Program-made: the position numbers and the translations under genes
Notes under the pieces: model-generated
What the model saw: the letters and a program-made list of their open reading frames with translations, nothing else
Told to the model about the DNA's origin: nothing
Database searches by the model: none
IMG/VR virus record: IMGVR_UViG_3300031851_000248
Location: 1-20,686 of that record
DNA: 20,686 nt
Origin: a virus
Direction: 5' to 3' (one strand)
Shown: positions 6,001-12,127 of the stretch, piece after piece
Position numbering within the stretch: position 1 is the stretch's first letter
Layout of the letters: every line of letters begins with the position of its first letter

Positions 6001-6539
6001 TTGGTTTCGGTGGTGAGGCTAAAGCCTTGAACACTACAGGACAGAGTTTATTATTCTCTGATGGTGATGATGGTGGAGATACTACAGTTAGTGGGAACGG
6101 TATTAATCTAAAAGGTTATGGTGGTAAAAAAGGCGTACACGCTCAAGTTACTAACAGCGGTACTGTTAGTAGAACAGTCTTGGGTGGCATCGCAGAAGGC
6201 GGGCTGTATAATATACAAGGTGGGCAAGCAGGAGATGAGCCATCTATATTAGTAGGCACACACGGAGGTTCACCCGCACAACCTGACTACAGAGAGTACC
6301 AAGGGTATGCAATCCAACAACTATCACTACCCTCTCCTTTTGAAGGCGGTCATTTAGGTGTAATCACTGGTGTCGGCGGCGCAGGTGGAAAAGCTATTAA
6401 CGGATCTGTTCCCGCTGGTGGAGGTAGTAACTACGGTGCAGGCGGAGGTGGATTCGCACGTTCTTCACGTGAAGCAAACATATCTGGTGTAAGCGGCGCA
6501 GGTACTGACGGAGTGATTCATATAGTATACTTCGATTAA
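3096..6539 (+). CDS. Glycine-rich tail fibre / receptor-binding adhesin (1147 aa)
   Basis: This is a structural protein for host adsorption. The N-terminus MTLPSSGAISIGDLRTEF is a phage-fibre start I recall from many marine myoviruses and probably docks the fibre to the baseplate or a neighbouring fibre. Three glycine-rich blocks follow. Block A is at about residues 365-510, with GGGGGG and GGGGAGGG runs after a beta-helix-like NNGKIAGKGG stretch. Block B is at about 541-783, from FWNFPDQTLINGSTWTKP to NIRIYW. Block C is at about 907-1147, from RTGRAAIVALGAGASG to the end DGVIHIVYFD. B and C share the plan 'strand, GAGAG, GGAGG, strand, SIG.GG, many Gly, terminal IRIYW/IHIVYFD', as in phage glycine-rich domains that may form polyglycine-II sheets like the S16 gp38 adhesin. 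Ribosome binding site AGAAGG. A late gene with its own TATAAATA. Exact receptor unknown. Confidence 0.85.
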   Translation: MTLPSSGAISIGDLRTEFYSGRSSAQITCVQIGDNLEERLRNGYMSGHIAGSTEIAGNLVRGKAKPEFFSMVVSAEDGDKVDEGMAIYAHDNTGFDYLNRSQGFGGQFSDDQTLYKNIAVGAQLVTKYRTGYQNTSGNWVLVFTMPTIAHNFEYSLPLTVPNSAGNIVNSVNFDTTTVDRETGVESVERKNIIPTRTGTGTWDIWSWVRGKSFTLGPPRELEHFVRRTETANAYLCLWDDDNNVPSILTSSQVGMHTNIPNSFILPGGNTDNIPAYGTTGLSLSDYRGQGENQTFIIDQTYQELNLFDWAVAEGWNQTTPLTVTIREKDNAGNDIWLYSDDTTKGGLIIDGDFPTSQPVIIINNGKIAGKGGDGDSNSGGPALQVLSGGPTSLSIINNSTGFIAGGGGGGASTLGGGGAGGGTGAGNNPNFPNRGTPGEIGEAGAFGDACGGRGGNTQNGTPGAGGGRILSSTFNTPGGTNVENTAGNGATGGGAWGKAAVFGGAGGLPITQATGTTITLTDNGTIYGPDPAPVTGDVPPVPFWNFPDQTLINGSTWTKPSSIGNDDWVVFYLIGAGAGNNSAGGDSFGGAGGAYLIAVKGSEVPSSVNYSIGAAGTSGDYGLIGSGENDPITDGGDTSVSLQSGGSLTNFVALGGSKPVGTTQHIPSQNEPAFNRGGTGGAGRLYWRDSSGTVTNAIAFTNISAQSLLQLPSGSNSPTLLRGGEGGSTEGPQYGTPSSGNLPGGNSDWGGAGYSELSTTGVSTFGNAGGSAENGNIRIYWDFTPPEILTLDITDGNFRNGTGIANVVATQTIDTIVTPVATSDEWRINYNQSQGGGAYIRIFYEGNLVYTGSLIADVSAVEGITELTVDVGGTDITFVKGTQFRLDESLATGAITERGYAISRNVTSFTPTRTGRAAIVALGAGASGACRLVRLDGRQNENAAWGGGAGGMAVIFMDVTTSMTFNCSIGFGGEAKALNTTGQSLLFSDGDDGGDTTVSGNGINLKGYGGKKGVHAQVTNSGTVSRTVLGGIAEGGLYNIQGGQAGDEPSILVGTHGGSPAQPDYREYQGYAIQQLSLPSPFEGGHLGVITGVGGAGGKAINGSVPAGGGSNYGAGGGGFARSSREANISGVSGAGTDGVIHIVYFD

Positions 6540-6553
6540 GAGAAAGGAATATC

Positions 6554-6877
6554 ATGAAATATTTGATAGCAGTAATTGCAGTACTGTGTACAACTAACAT
6601 AGGTACTGCGCAAGAGAATAATGCTGTGCCACCGTTTTTTTCGGCACAAAAATGCTATACGCTTCAAGAGTTAGCGGCTAGTGCGAAACAATTTGACGAA
6701 GCAGTTCTATTCAACGGAAAGATAGTACAGCAACACGCAAGCGGTCAATACGTAAATTCTGAATTCGTATTTACTGTGAATCAAGACTCAGGTACTTGGT
6801 CTTTAGTATCACTATTCCCTAATGGGTGGGCTTGCCAAGTTGCTAGTGGTTATGACTTTGAGCCATTCGTAGATTAA
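6554..6877 (+). CDS. Small secreted protein (107 aa)
   Basis: AAAGGA sits 7 nt before the ATG, and the gene follows the fibre gene by 14 nt, so it is probably co-transcribed. The N-terminus MKYLIAVIAVLCTTNIGTAQ is a clear Sec signal peptide with cleavage after TAQ. The mature part has about 88 residues with two cysteines (AQKCYTL, GWACQV), a predicted helix (LQELAASAKQF) and a beta-rich end (NQDSGTWSLVSLFPNG). Similar short periplasmic-looking proteins with a VNQDTGTWS-type motif occur, from memory, in marine T4-like phages; no function is known. A terminator follows the stop by only 2-3 nt. Confidence 0.75.
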   Translation: MKYLIAVIAVLCTTNIGTAQENNAVPPFFSAQKCYTLQELAASAKQFDEAVLFNGKIVQQHASGQYVNSEFVFTVNQDSGTWSLVSLFPNGWACQVASGYDFEPFVD

Positions 6878-6879
6878 AA

Positions 6880-6899
6880 AAGGGAGCCGAAGCTCCCTT
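6880..6899. terminator. Bidirectional intrinsic terminator between convergent genes
   Basis: AAGGGAGC (6880-6887), loop CGAA, GCTCCCTT (6892-6899): an 8-bp stem. On the reverse strand the loop is C-UUCG-G and is followed at once by TTTTTT, a strong terminator for the reverse operon. On the forward strand the trailing T-rich part (AATCTTTTTCTTT) is offset, so termination there may be weaker. Confidence 0.9.
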
Positions 6900-6920
6900 A
6901 ATCTTTTTCTTTATGTGTTA

Positions 6921-7271
6921 TTATTTGTTTGCAGAGTATGCGTTAGCACCAAAGAATACTGATACTAGTGCAGAGATTGCAACAAAGTAAGTCGGTGCAA
7001 TATCACCAATCAACCCTGATGCTTCATCTAGTCCTAGCCATGATGTCAAAGCAATACCCGCTGGATACAAGAGCATTCCAAACAAAGCAAACCAAGTCAT
7101 CTTACGCATAGCGTCACGTTGAGCATCTTCATCCTCAAGGCGCTTACGTTTAAACTCTAAGTGCATTGCCATCTCATCTGCTGAGATGTGACCATCGCCA
7201 TTAGCATCGATCTGTGCCGCCGCTTCTGAATCAATGGTAGTTGTGCCTTCTTCTAACTTCTTACCAGCCAT
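6921..7271 (-). CDS. EF-hand membrane protein (116 aa)
   Basis: A canonical EF-hand loop DANGDGHISADE occupies residues 22-33, with Asp/Asn/Asp at positions 1, 3, 5, Ile at 8 and Glu at 12, so calcium binding is likely. A charged helix (about 34-58) leads into two hydrophobic segments (about 60-80, WFALFGMLLYPAGIALTSWL, and about 92-112). There is no cleavable signal, so it should sit in the inner membrane with both ends on the same side. The start at 7271 directly abuts the TAA of the upstream small membrane gene, indicating coupling. It is the last gene before the UUCG terminator. I recall similar EF-hand plus two-helix proteins in cyanophage-like genomes, always without known function. Confidence 0.8.
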   Translation of the reverse strand: MAGKKLEEGTTTIDSEAAAQIDANGDGHISADEMAMHLEFKRKRLEDEDAQRDAMRKMTWFALFGMLLYPAGIALTSWLGLDEASGLIGDIAPTYFVAISALVSVFFGANAYSANK

Positions 7272-7433
7272 TTATTTTTCCTTTTTAAACAGTGTAATAG
7301 CGCCCCATCCAATTGCGGCATAAGCGGCAATCTTAGCGAATGGACCTGCGAGAATGATTACAAGACCAACGCCGATTAGTACTACGCCGTCTAGTGATGT
7401 TCTTTCTGTAAATCTATTTTTTAACCAGTTCAT
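7272..7433 (-). CDS. Small two-helix membrane protein (53 aa)
   Basis: An ATG at 7433 follows AAAAAGGAGAAATAA, a strong ribosome binding site. The 53 residues start MNWLKNRFTERTSLDG and continue with two hydrophobic stretches (VVLIGVGLVIILAG and AKIAAYAAIGWGAITLF), ending KKEK. The TAA at 7272-7274 is immediately followed by the ATG of the EF-hand gene, so the two are translated together and may act as a pair in the inner membrane. The 'RTSLDGVVLI' start is, from memory, shared by small proteins of other marine T4-like phages. Function unknown. Confidence 0.75.
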   Translation of the reverse strand: MNWLKNRFTERTSLDGVVLIGVGLVIILAGPFAKIAAYAAIGWGAITLFKKEK

Positions 7434-7446
7434 TTATTTCTCCTTT

Positions 7447-7548
7447 TTATATGAATAATAGTCCTATAATAAAACCAATATTCAACCCTATTGAACAAAC
7501 TAATATAAAGTTCTTAGTGAATGATACTTTCTCGTATTCGATTATCAC
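7447..7548 (-). CDS. Tiny single-pass membrane protein (33 aa)
   Basis: A GTG at 7546-7548 overlaps the TGA of the upstream ORF (GTGA), a classic coupling arrangement. The product has a short polar head (MIIEYEKVSFTKN) and one hydrophobic helix (FILVCSIGLNIGFIIGLLFI) running to the end. The next gene starts 14 nt downstream behind a good ribosome binding site. Size and non-ATG start limit certainty, but the overlap and the clear membrane helix argue for a real gene in this membrane-rich operon. Function unknown. Confidence 0.5.
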   Translation of the reverse strand: MIIEYEKVSFTKNFILVCSIGLNIGFIIGLLFI

Positions 7549-7772
7549 GACTTTCTTCTTAGCTTTGCTTTGATGCTGTCAAGTTCTTTATTTCTTGCAG
7601 ACTTTCCCACATCTTGTGGCGGTCTCTCCATCTTTGTTGATCGATGTAGAGTTCTTTGTTGTGCCGTAGATGTGTAATTGGATCGCTCAGACCCTTCAAC
7701 GCAACTTCGTAGATAGGCAATCCGGGCTCGAATATCGAGGATTCTTTTTTGCCATTCGTCATAACTAATCAT
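7545..7772 (-). CDS. Hypothetical basic protein (75 aa); alternative frame possible
   Basis: The ATG lies within the last codons of the upstream gene (8 nt overlap) and the TGA overlaps the next GTG, so this frame fits the coupled style of the operon. The product starts MISYDEWQKRILDIRARIAY, a likely amphipathic helix, and ends in a basic helix (KELDSIKAKLRRKS). A second frame, 7559-7762, also gives a sensible 67-aa protein (MTNGKKESSIFEPG..., IDQQRWRDRHKMWES). By my hand count third-position GC is about 35% in the first frame and about 52% in the second, so I prefer the first. Either could be real. Function not recognised. Confidence 0.5.
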   Translation of the reverse strand: MISYDEWQKRILDIRARIAYLRSCVEGSERSNYTSTAQQRTLHRSTKMERPPQDVGKSARNKELDSIKAKLRRKS

Positions 7773-8043
7773 TCCCTTCTAGATCCTTGATACGCTTCTC
7801 AAGTTCATCAATCTTCTTGGTTACGTAAGGATATTTCTTTCGCCATGCGTCAGTTGGTTGTTCAAACCAAGTCCAACCCCAACGCTCTACTAAAAAGTCA
7901 AGTGTTTGATCTAACTTGGCATAACACCATAGACCAGCACGTGTGTCTTTGAAGTATGCTAAAAATGCGGCACCTAGTACTGATCCAGCGATAGCTGTGT
8001 ATATCCACAGTGTGTCGCCCATCATTCTGCTAAGTAAATCCAT
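7765..8043 (-). CDS. Membrane-anchored protein with C-terminal coiled coil (92 aa)
   Basis: TAGGAGAACTAAATG gives a good ribosome binding site. An N-terminal hydrophobic helix (DTLWIYTAIAGSVLGAAFLA, residues 10-29) should act as an uncleaved anchor. It is followed by a conserved-looking Trp/Tyr-rich segment (GLWCYAKLDQTLDFLVERW, then GWTWFEQP) and a charged helix (KKIDELEKRIKDLEGND). The topology suggests a cytoplasmic or periplasmic domain held at the membrane. I recall the 'DTR.GLW.YAK.DQ' pattern from marine T4-like phage hypothetical proteins. It lies between the transglutaminase-like gene and the small genes near the operon end, with tight spacing. Function unknown. Confidence 0.75.
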   Translation of the reverse strand: MDLLSRMMGDTLWIYTAIAGSVLGAAFLAYFKDTRAGLWCYAKLDQTLDFLVERWGWTWFEQPTDAWRKKYPYVTKKIDELEKRIKDLEGND

Positions 8044-8052
8044 TTAGTTCTC

Positions 8053-8511
8053 CTATCTCTTTATACCTTTTATTACTCTTACAATTTTACTGGTAAGCAT
8101 TTTAATTACAGTGAAGTGAAACAGTCCATGCCCGTACAGCCAATGGAATGTGTGGTTCTTTTCTATCTGATCTTTACCACCAAACTTACGAGTCCAGTTG
8201 TCTACGTACTCGCCTTTGTATCTTAGTACAGCGTGTGATATTTTAGACTTCGATGGTCCTACACAGCATATGCCTGCTTGTCTTGTAAGTAGCATCCACC
8301 ACATCTTCCAATCGTTCTGCCCGCAAAGTCGCCATAATAGCGACAAAGCGTAGTCTTCACAATCGCCTTCGAACTTACCATCTTCACTTTCGCTACGTAT
8401 AATCACCCAAGCATCAGAAGACCCGTATTGCTCTGAGTCGTATCTGTACTTCCATTTATTAGTAAAATCTAATGTAATGTTATCCCTTGTTTCTAGTTCT
8501 TCTCTAGTCAC
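8053..8511 (-). CDS. Transglutaminase-like cysteine protease (152 aa)
   Basis: The GTG start (8509-8511) overlaps the TGA stop of the upstream lipase gene (GTGA), so the two are coupled. The protein shows the pattern of bacterial transglutaminase-like cysteine proteinases: Cys51 in GDCEDYALSLLWRL, His93 in KISHAVLRYKGE and Asp104 in EYVDNW, in the right order and at close spacing. It would cleave or cross-link peptide bonds. At 152 residues it is a minimal domain. There is no signal peptide, so it acts in the cytoplasm or in the virion, unless exported another way. Further cysteines (ICC at 81-83) and a basic tail (KIVRVIKGIKR) are unusual. Target unknown. Confidence 0.7.
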   Translation of the reverse strand: MTREELETRDNITLDFTNKWKYRYDSEQYGSSDAWVIIRSESEDGKFEGDCEDYALSLLWRLCGQNDWKMWWMLLTRQAGICCVGPSKSKISHAVLRYKGEYVDNWTRKFGGKDQIEKNHTFHWLYGHGLFHFTVIKMLTSKIVRVIKGIKR

Positions 8512-9239
8512 TTTGTCTCCTTAGTGTATTTACAATAGTGATCCATTCCGTGATCGTATGCGCCATCAAAGGGCATACCTTTCTTCAATGCTCTCCAACG
8601 ACCACGCCATTGATCTTTTACTCTTTGCCAGTATGTAGCGGATCTAACGTTTCCGTAGTAATTGATGTATTGAGGCTTGCAGGTGTGTCTATATCCGAGG
8701 AAAGCGAAGGGTACTTTAGGTACAACGTCATTGTTATTAACAAAACGATAATGAGGTATGTGTTTAAAAGATTTGACAAATTTTCGTGTTCCTGCTCTCG
8801 GTGATCCATAAGTGTATAGTGCTGATACTCTATCACCTAATCTACTTGTTGCGATTGTCGCCATTGCACCACCTAATGAATGACCGCAAATTAATAGTGT
8901 TTTCTTCTCATGTAGTTTTAAGTCTACATGCTTCATAATGTCTTCCCAGATTTTATCTACTTCTGTTTGAAAGCCATTGTGTACCCAACCAGATCCGTTG
9001 TCTGCTTTATCAGGCATAGCATTTAAGTCTGCTTTGATATCAGAGAACTCACCTGGCTCTGTTCCACGAAAGCATAGTACTATCTGTTGTCCAGTCCAAA
9101 CTATATGACACTGAGCGCCATCTCGTTCAATGAATACGTGCTTTCTAAAACCGATTTCACGAAACTTAGGTCGTGCTTCTTCTTCGTCTAAGTATGCTAT
9201 AGAGGCGCATAACGCCATCTTGTGTGAGTTTTCTATCAT
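8508..9239 (-). CDS. Class 3 lipase (alpha/beta hydrolase, 243 aa)
   Basis: The catalytic triad is visible: Ser121 in ICGHSLGGAMA (nucleophile elbow), Asp171 in NNNDVVPKVP and His185 in YRHTCKP. The class 3 lipase signature VHNGFQ (residues 86-91) and the preceding FRGTEPGEFSDIKADLNA segment are also present. Such enzymes hydrolyse acylglycerols or phospholipids. There is no signal peptide; delivery to the envelope may need holin, lysis or virion packaging. Ribosome binding site AAGGAG with ATG at 9239. It is followed by the coupled transglutaminase-like protease. The pair is a plausible envelope-attack unit, acting on membrane lipid and protein. A GHSLGG hydrolase call is secure; the true substrate is not known. 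Confidence 0.85.
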   Translation of the reverse strand: MIENSHKMALCASIAYLDEEEARPKFREIGFRKHVFIERDGAQCHIVWTGQQIVLCFRGTEPGEFSDIKADLNAMPDKADNGSGWVHNGFQTEVDKIWEDIMKHVDLKLHEKKTLLICGHSLGGAMATIATSRLGDRVSALYTYGSPRAGTRKFVKSFKHIPHYRFVNNNDVVPKVPFAFLGYRHTCKPQYINYYGNVRSATYWQRVKDQWRGRWRALKKGMPFDGAYDHGMDHYCKYTKETK

Positions 9240-9248
9240 AACTTCTCC

Positions 9249-9866
9249 TTAATCTGCTAGTGGGTTATCTAATGCTTCTTGTATAGTTTCTTTTACATCT
9301 TTCTCAAGCGTATCCATATCAGTATCAAGGTTTGTTCTCAATTCACGCATTTCTTTACGTGTACCTTTTTCAGATTCACGTACAATGCTTTCTACTTCTC
9401 TTATACTAGAAGTCACATCTTTCTGTAATGTGTTCATCTCTGTTCTAATTTCTTTTAGCGTAGCATCAATCTCTTTCTTTGTTGAGTTGATGCTTGCTTC
9501 TGACTCATCTATCTTGTCTTCCAGTCTATCGATCTGTGCTTCAAGTTTGATGATATCATTTTTAAGGTCGCCCTTAATGTCTCTTGTGTAGTCTATGGCT
9601 TCGTCTAGTTTAGTCTCTATGACGTTGTTACGTGCTTCTATAGCGTCTGTGTCAACGTTCTGGATGATCTCTTTCATATCCATGTAATCTTTGTAGACTT
9701 CAAAGCCGCCGTAAAGACCGCCACCAATTGTACCAAGCAATGCAAACAACGCACCGATTGTAGTTGGTGTCATCGTAATACCAAAGAGTTTCATCTTTGT
9801 GTTTTTAAGGTTCTCTACTTCTTCTTCGAAGTTCTCTATTCCTTCACCTAAATCTTTATTAGCCAT
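9249..9866 (-). CDS. Membrane protein with long coiled coil (205 aa)
   Basis: GAGGTAAGGA precedes the ATG. Residues 1-30 are charged and cytoplasmic-looking. Residues about 35-56 (TTIGALFALLGTIGGGLYGG) form one membrane helix. Residues about 65-200 are an almost unbroken heptad-rich coiled coil (KLDEAIDYTRDIKGDLKNDI, IDRLEDKIDESEASINSTKK and onward) with no Pro until the last residues. This rod could span the periplasm or line the membrane, like spanin or tether proteins. I recall homologous-looking proteins in marine T4-like phages, annotated only as hypothetical. It is 9 nt from the downstream lipase gene and 9 nt after the upstream gene. A structural or spanin-like role is inference. Confidence 0.75.
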   Translation of the reverse strand: MANKDLGEGIENFEEEVENLKNTKMKLFGITMTPTTIGALFALLGTIGGGLYGGFEVYKDYMDMKEIIQNVDTDAIEARNNVIETKLDEAIDYTRDIKGDLKNDIIKLEAQIDRLEDKIDESEASINSTKKEIDATLKEIRTEMNTLQKDVTSSIREVESIVRESEKGTRKEMRELRTNLDTDMDTLEKDVKETIQEALDNPLAD

Positions 9867-9875
9867 TCCTTACCT

Positions 9876-10295
9876 CTAGTTCTCGAATTCTAACGTCTGC
9901 ATCTGTAGCAATTCACGTTCAAGTTTCATTACTTCGAGTCTCTTTTTTCTAAGTTCTAATTGATACAATTCATTACAATTTATTCTATTCTTTACTCTCT
10001 TACCAAGCGGAATTGTAATTCTTGCGTATACACCTATGTCTCTTGGACTATTCCCAAAACTTGTTGGGTCTCGTTGAGCAAACGGATCAGTATTCTCTCT
10101 CGATATGATACCTGTTACACCCATCTCCATCTTTGTTGCAGATCCAATTGCATTAGAGCAATCTAAATCTCCAGTTCTAAACTTGTCTGATTGATAGTTA
10201 CCTGGCATACTAGGCAGTGCTAAGTTCAAAGAACTAGAGTCTGCATACGCTTGCGTAGCCATCATTAATAAAACAATAATTAAGTATCTCATCAT
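9876..10295 (-). CDS. Secreted protein with C-terminal helix (139 aa)
   Basis: The protein starts with a Sec signal peptide (MMRYLIIVLLMMATQAYADS, cleavage after YAD or AYA). The mature region opens SSLNLALPSMPGNYQ, has a Cys at LDCSNAIG and a second at RINCNELYQLELRKKR, and contains the strand pair MGVTGIIS and IGVYARITIPLG. It ends in a charged helix (KKRLEVMKLERELLQMQTLE). I recall a near-identical layout, 'CSNAIG...GVYGRI.IPL...NRINCN.LYQLEL', in hypothetical proteins of T4-like cyanophages, so it is conserved across marine phages. Two cysteines could form a disulphide in the periplasm. AGGTGA precedes the tandem ATGs. Function unknown; it may work with the PapD-like and pilin-like neighbours. 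Confidence 0.75.
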   Translation of the reverse strand: MMRYLIIVLLMMATQAYADSSSLNLALPSMPGNYQSDKFRTGDLDCSNAIGSATKMEMGVTGIISRENTDPFAQRDPTSFGNSPRDIGVYARITIPLGKRVKNRINCNELYQLELRKKRLEVMKLERELLQMQTLEFEN

Positions 10296-10302
10296 TATTC
10301 AC

Positions 10303-10680
10303 CTATTTAACTTTGGAGCAAATGTTGGATGCAACAACAGATTGCCCGCCCCCTTTTAATAATTTTGATCGTGTGCAGATGTACTTAATTCTGCTTGCGT
10401 CACGATCTTTAAAGTATATTTCTAATCTTTTGCGTTCAAGATAGTTCATCTTGATAATTTTTTCAGCACTAGCAAAAGGTACTTTATTCCAATCTGCATC
10501 CCATACTTCAATCTGATAATAGTTCACATCTGCTCTTCTATTGAAGATAACCATTGTTGTAGTCAAAATGTTGTCGTACACCGACTGTTCCAGTTTGGGG
10601 TAGGTCGGAGTTAACTCATGCGCTTGCGCAACACAAGTTAACCCAAAAGACCAAAATAATAAAACAATAACAAAACGCAT
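10303..10680 (-). CDS. Secreted Ig-fold, PapD-chaperone-like protein (125 aa)
   Basis: A signal peptide (MRFVIVLLFWSFGLTCVAQA) is followed by a beta-rich domain: HELTPTYPKLEQS, then TTTMVIFNRRADVNYYQIEV, DADWNKVPFASAEKII and KRLEIYFKDRD. The alternation of strands and the 'IFN..ADV.YY.IEV.D..W' pattern look like the N-terminal half of fimbrial (PapD-type) chaperones, though only one Ig-like domain is present and the length is about half of theirs. Two late cysteines (IKYICTRS, SNICSKVK) may pair. Just upstream lies a secreted beta-sandwich protein that could be its client. The chaperone reading is tentative; secreted beta protein is firm. Confidence 0.7.
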   Translation of the reverse strand: MRFVIVLLFWSFGLTCVAQAHELTPTYPKLEQSVYDNILTTTMVIFNRRADVNYYQIEVWDADWNKVPFASAEKIIKMNYLERKRLEIYFKDRDASRIKYICTRSKLLKGGGQSVVASNICSKVK

Positions 10681-10690
10681 TTAGTTTACC

Positions 10691-11203
10691 CTATTTTGCG
10701 ATACACTCAGCAGTTACCATCGCTGTGTATGAGCCTGATGGAAACGATTTACCAACACCATATTCAGCACTTGATGAAATGTCAAACCAGACTGTACCAG
10801 CGGTATGAAGATCAAACTCAGTGATGTTATTGTATTCGATTTTATTTGTCTCGTAGTCTGACATAGCCGTGTCTGAGACTTCACCTACTTCAGTGATTCC
10901 AGCCCAAGTGACCGAATCAGTAAGTGATGGGCTACTTGAGAAAGAGTTTGGGTAACCGATCCTAGCTTCGTAGTATCCACCTTGAATGATATCATATCTG
11001 ATTCTTGGTTTAACACCACCATTGCCGCTTGCTGTACTAAGCTTATCAGGTGTAGGGTTACCATACACACCTTCTCTATCAGTAAAGATAGAGCATTTTG
11101 ACTCTACGTTACCTACGATTGGGGTGTCTTGTGCCATCGCTGAACTTGTGAATAATGCGCCACAAGTAAAAAAAGCAAAAGCTGTTAATTTAACTTTATT
11201 CAT
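10691..11203 (-). CDS. Secreted pilin-like / coat-like beta protein (170 aa)
   Basis: GGAG precedes the ATG. The signal peptide (MNKVKLTAFAFFTCGALFTS through SAMAQ) is textbook. The mature domain of about 145 residues is Ser/Thr/Gly-rich and beta-rich, with a Cys near the start (VESKCSIFTDREGVYGNPTP) and one at the very end (TAMVTAECIAK). That arrangement is seen in spore-coat-U and fimbrial subunits, where such cysteines form a disulphide. It contains no polymerisation donor strand I can define. It is followed after 10 nt by the PapD-like gene. A surface fibre subunit is one reading; a periplasmic binding protein is another. Family not recognised with certainty. Confidence 0.7.
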   Translation of the reverse strand: MNKVKLTAFAFFTCGALFTSSAMAQDTPIVGNVESKCSIFTDREGVYGNPTPDKLSTASGNGGVKPRIRYDIIQGGYYEARIGYPNSFSSSPSLTDSVTWAGITEVGEVSDTAMSDYETNKIEYNNITEFDLHTAGTVWFDISSSAEYGVGKSFPSGSYTAMVTAECIAK

Positions 11204-11218
11204 TTTTTATCTCCGTTT

Positions 11219-12127
11219 TTAGTTTTCATATTGTGAGCGTACCATATCTTTATGCACTTTATCAGTAGCGAATTGTCTCAAGGCTCTATTATTATCGTTT
11301 AGAATTCCATCATTTAGTGTGACCGCATCATTATACACTCCACCGTCTAAGGTAGCACTTGTATATAATTCAAACCTGGGTATTGTTGATAGTGCAGTGA
11401 TTATTGCATTTTGCGTAGCACCATCGACAAATTCGTCAATGTTGACTTCAGCATTTAGCATTTCAATACCTACGTCCTCATCAAGGTCCGTAGTATCTTC
11501 CCTAACCCTTTTCTCATCGTCATCTTCTGCATTATCTTCGCTATCTCTGTTCAGTTGAAACTGAACCCATTCATCGTAAAATGGATCATCTAAACTCGGT
11601 TCACTGTTTAGAAGCCCGTTGTCTAATAGGTACTGATAAAGTGCGTCCTGATAACCTGGACATTGTGGGTTACTAAGGGGAACAAAACACTCGTCAAACC
11701 TAAAACTGTATACTACCGAAGGATCTAAAACTTCACCTTCGCCTGTTGTTACTATTGATCCTTCACCCACAACTGTCTGTGAGATATTAGGTAAATCTAA
11801 TCTCTTATTAATTGTCGCACCAGGTAGCCCAGACCAATCGTCTGTCTCCTGTATAACATATCCAACACCATTAGCATACTCGTTTTGAATAGTTACTGTA
11901 AAATCATCTTCTGTTTCTTTATCTGCTGTGTACGTGTAAAACAATCCATTGAATGTTAGACCAGCTTGAGCAGGTAGAACACTAAACATGTTCCACGTAA
12001 ATCCGTCTGCGGCGGCGTTTCGTGTTGTGCCCGTTGTCTCTTGGGCAACTACCGAATTAGAGTAAGAGTAGAAGCAAGATGCCGCCAATAATACCACCAC
12101 CGAATAGGGTACTCTTGTTATCTTCAT
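11219..12127 (-). CDS. Large secreted acidic protein (302 aa)
   Basis: A strong GGGAGG site lies 7 nt before the ATG at 12127, inside the end of the upstream gene. The signal peptide MKITRVPYSVVVLLAASCFY (through VVAQ) is encoded by DNA that in another frame encodes the hydrophobic tail of the upstream protein. The mature protein has an N-terminal beta-rich half (FTWNMFSVLPAQAGLTFNGL), a Cys pair (DECFVPLSNPQCPG), a very acidic linker (about residues 190-220, rich in Asp/Glu) and a C-terminal helical part (NRALRQFATDKVHKDMVRSQ). No enzyme motif is visible. The acidic, disulphide-containing layout suggests an extracellular or periplasmic structural or binding role. Function unknown. Confidence 0.75.
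   Translation of the reverse strand: MKITRVPYSVVVLLAASCFYSYSNSVVAQETTGTTRNAAADGFTWNMFSVLPAQAGLTFNGLFYTYTADKETEDDFTVTIQNEYANGVGYVIQETDDWSGLPGATINKRLDLPNISQTVVGEGSIVTTGEGEVLDPSVVYSFRFDECFVPLSNPQCPGYQDALYQYLLDNGLLNSEPSLDDPFYDEWVQFQLNRDSEDNAEDDDEKRVREDTTDLDEDVGIEMLNAEVNIDEFVDGATQNAIITALSTIPRFELYTSATLDGGVYNDAVTLNDGILNDNNRALRQFATDKVHKDMVRSQYEN

Noticed and set aside
8538-8836. Short ORFs on both strands within the lipase gene
   Set aside because: Out of frame with a gene that has complete catalytic motifs; no ribosome binding sites.
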